Assembly: GCA_001179505.1 (NCBI GenBank) | Contig: CDMY01000385.1 | Span: forward strand, 320,735-384,734 | Length of the DNA stretch: 64,000 nucleotides | Reading direction: 5' to 3' | DNA from: Vitrella brassicaformis | Lineage: Eukaryota; Sar; Vitrellaceae | Shown: positions 62,448-64,000 of the stretch, piece after piece | Numbering within the stretch: the first letter of the stretch is position 1 | Layout of the letters: each line of letters opens with the position of its first letter | The notes under the pieces: generated by a model | The model's input: the letters and a program-made list of their open reading frames with translations, nothing else | What the model was told of the DNA's origin: nothing | Databases searched by the model: none | Program-made: the position numbers and the translations under genes

Positions 62448-62724
62448 GGGAGAGCTCACAGCGGTTTTACGGGGAGATGGTTAAGGGGGAGAGGAGGAGA
62501 GAAGCGGCCCATCACACACCTGCCACAGCGGCTGCAAGACAACAGAAGACAAGACCACGGCTGGCCTTCTGCTCACTGGGATCCGGCCGAATGGGAACGC
62601 ACAACGACTAGAGCGGACGTCGTCGTCTGCCGTGGTGGAGTGGCCCTCTCCGACAGCCATCTGCAGCGCGGCACGCTGATCTCCGCCCCAGCGTCATCCC
62701 CCACTGTCACGTGCCCATTTTTAC

Positions 62725-62746
62725 GTCGATTTTTGCCGAAATCGAC
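62725..62746. repeat. 8-bp inverted repeat
   Basis: GTCGATTT, 6-bp loop, AAATCGAC; perfect arms in the small HSP / CCCH spacer. Confidence 0.5.
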
Positions 62747-63179
62747 TTGGAGAGAGGTGCGTCCGTACGGAAGGAGAACACACACGACCCGCCACCGGCC
62801 GTTCGAATCCGCGGGGGTATGATCGGCAACCCGCTGACTTGGCGTCTTTTTGGGTAGACTGACTGACAGCTGAACAAACGACCGGATCACCTTGGATTGG
62901 AGGGACATCCTGTCGGCTCGCTCACTGAGGAGGTAAGGTACCTGACCGCAAACAGCCAAGCAGCGTCGCGAGTGGCGGCACTTGACGAAGGAGGAGGAGG
63001 GTCTGTTCCGCAAGTCTTGAGCGCTCCCCTTGCCTGTCCATCCGTTGATGGCCTCTGGTAAACCACACACACAGCTCGCCGGGATCCATGTGGATGATAC
63101 ACGTTAGTGAGCTTCATGTTCTGCTCCCTCCCTCCCTCCCTCCCTCCCTCCGTGTGTGTGTGTGTGTGTGTGTGTAGGC

Positions 63180-63908
63180 ATGCCCCACTCGACCCCCGCA
63201 TCTCCCAGTCGCCCGTCCCACCAGGCGCCCCTCGCCCACCAGCTATCTGCCGCGTCATCGAGCATGTCGTCGTCCTCTGCAGGAGGTGGCGGCCAGCCGT
63301 CCTACCCCCCCACACACAGGGGGACGGGTGGTCCCCCAGCCAGCCTGCCCTCTCCCTCCTCGTCAATGCCCCCGTCTGTGTCGACCGGTTCGGTCCCCCG
63401 CCGCTTGTCAGATGATCTGCCCCCTCACATGCAGTTGGCCCAAACAGTCGCCGACGCACACGCATTATCGCAACAACACCACTACCACCAGCAGTACCCC
63501 ATCGACCAAGGCGGGGCAATCGACAGCCAATCGGCCAAACAGACCGACTTCTCCATCCTGCAGGAGAGCCAACCCCCAATCCGCACCATGGGCACCACGA
63601 CGACCACGATGCAGATGCACCAGTGGCAGCAGCAAATGATGGCCGCACAGCAGCAGCAGCAGCAGCATGCGGCCGCTATTGCAGCGGCGCATCACGGCAG
63701 CACTGGCGAGATCGATGTGAGTCGTGAGGGCGACTACGGCGTCAGCGGTGCGGTTGCAGTGGCAGGAGGAGATGGCAGCGACGGTGGTGAGAGCGCGTCG
63801 ATGAGGAAGCCGAATATTCTGTATAAGACGAGGTACTGCCGCTTCTGGCTGCAAGGCAAGTGCCTCTGGGGACCCAGCTGCAGATTCGCACACCACAAGG
63901 TCAGCTGA
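63180..63908 (+). CDS. CCCH zinc-finger protein, partial (runs off window)
   Basis: Open from the ATG at 63180 (MPHSTPASPSRPSHQAP), just after a (GT)n-TAG acceptor, so a 5' exon may precede it. The first 200 residues are Ser/Pro-, Gln- and His-rich (poly-Gln HQWQQQMMAAQQQQQQHAAA). At the end lies a complete zinc knuckle YKTRYCRFWLQGKC, then LWGPSCRFAHH: C-x7-C-x5-C-x3-H, the RNA-binding CCCH type. The frame stops at 63908, but CACAAG|GTCAGC just before it is a good donor, so further exons and perhaps more fingers likely lie to the right. Probable post-transcriptional regulator. Confidence 0.72.
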   Translation: MPHSTPASPSRPSHQAPLAHQLSAASSSMSSSSAGGGGQPSYPPTHRGTGGPPASLPSPSSSMPPSVSTGSVPRRLSDDLPPHMQLAQTVADAHALSQQHHYHQQYPIDQGGAIDSQSAKQTDFSILQESQPPIRTMGTTTTTMQMHQWQQQMMAAQQQQQQHAAAIAAAHHGSTGEIDVSREGDYGVSGAVAVAGGDGSDGGESASMRKPNILYKTRYCRFWLQGKCLWGPSCRFAHHKVS

Positions 63909-64000
63909 ACACTGACGCCATGCGCATGAAGGCCGACAGACAGGAGGGGCTCCTGCTGACTGACGGTTTGTCTGGTTGATGTCATGTCTGTGTGTGTGTC

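Larger units (their letters stand above)
62415..63179. other. Divergent spacer (small HSP / CCCH gene)
   Basis: 765 bp between annotated starts. It contains the shared octamer, an 8-bp inverted repeat (62725-62746) and a possible 5' exon ending at GAG|GTAAGG (about 62931) for the CCCH gene. A TTCGAATCC at 62802-62810 recalls a tRNA T-loop, but no tRNA folds. Confidence 0.4.

Noticed and set aside
62790-62825. tRNA-like T-loop (TTCGAATCC)
   Set aside because: The flanking bases do not pair as a T-stem and no D- or anticodon arm is found upstream.

Overview
This is a nuclear, eukaryotic, protein-coding window. It is GC-rich and very intron-rich: introns are short (about 60-150 bp) and one gene has 31 exons. 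The non-coding DNA is full of tetranucleotide and (TG/CA)n simple repeats. The gene set (exportin-7, DCP2, FCP1, a CELF-type RRM protein, a SYP5/syntaxin-8-like SNARE, lipase maturation factor) is ordinary eukaryotic. A small heat-shock protein carries what looks like a bipartite signal-plus-transit presequence with a Phe just after the predicted signal cleavage, as in algae with secondary plastids. I infer a photosynthetic alveolate, most likely a chromerid close to Vitrella. That is an inference from style and content, not a database match. No rRNA, tRNA, mobile element or CRISPR array was found.

Layout from left to right: secreted LamG-like gene (-, 17-1711); small unknown gene (+, 2287-2996); repeat-rich spacer; DEAD-box/KH RNA helicase (-, 4825-11266); exportin-7 (+, 11906-15958); Qc-SNARE (-, 17235-18469); large coiled-coil protein (+, 18623-22827); unknown gene (-, 23620-24282); pterin-4a-carbinolamine dehydratase (+, 24482-24808); RRM-WW-RRM CELF-like protein (-, 25860-28448); decapping enzyme DCP2 (+, 28977-32593); long repeat-rich spacer; secreted sulfite-oxidase-like enzyme (+, 36244-38214); poly-C and a 300-N assembly gap; RGG/Q-rich protein (-, 39676-42249); AlkB-like dioxygenase (+, 42409-43493); HtrA-like protease with PDZ (-, 43886-46061); lipase maturation factor (+, 46631-49492); FCP1-like CTD phosphatase (+, 49921-53731); Tyr/Ala-rich C2-like protein (-, 54631-57125); unknown coiled-coil protein (+, 57291-59791); plastid-type small HSP (-, 61144-62414); CCCH zinc-finger gene running off the right edge (+, from 63180).

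The genes alternate strand almost perfectly, giving nine head-to-head pairs. In every one of those nine divergent spacers I find the same octamer, TGCGAGCT (or its complement AGCTCGCA). The two plus-strand genes without a divergent partner (sulfite oxidase, FCP1) lack it. By eye the only other copy in the window lies inside exportin-7 coding sequence. This is the strongest candidate here for an undescribed regulatory system. Simple repeats crowd the 3'-to-3' spacers and introns but are sparse in these divergent promoters.

Several genes serve RNA metabolism (helicase, CELF-like, DCP2, FCP1, RGG protein, CCCH protein), but there are no operons and I do not claim a shared pathway. Exon coordinates were derived by hand from splice consensus and reading-frame continuity. 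They are self-consistent (coding lengths divide by three) but have not been checked against transcripts.
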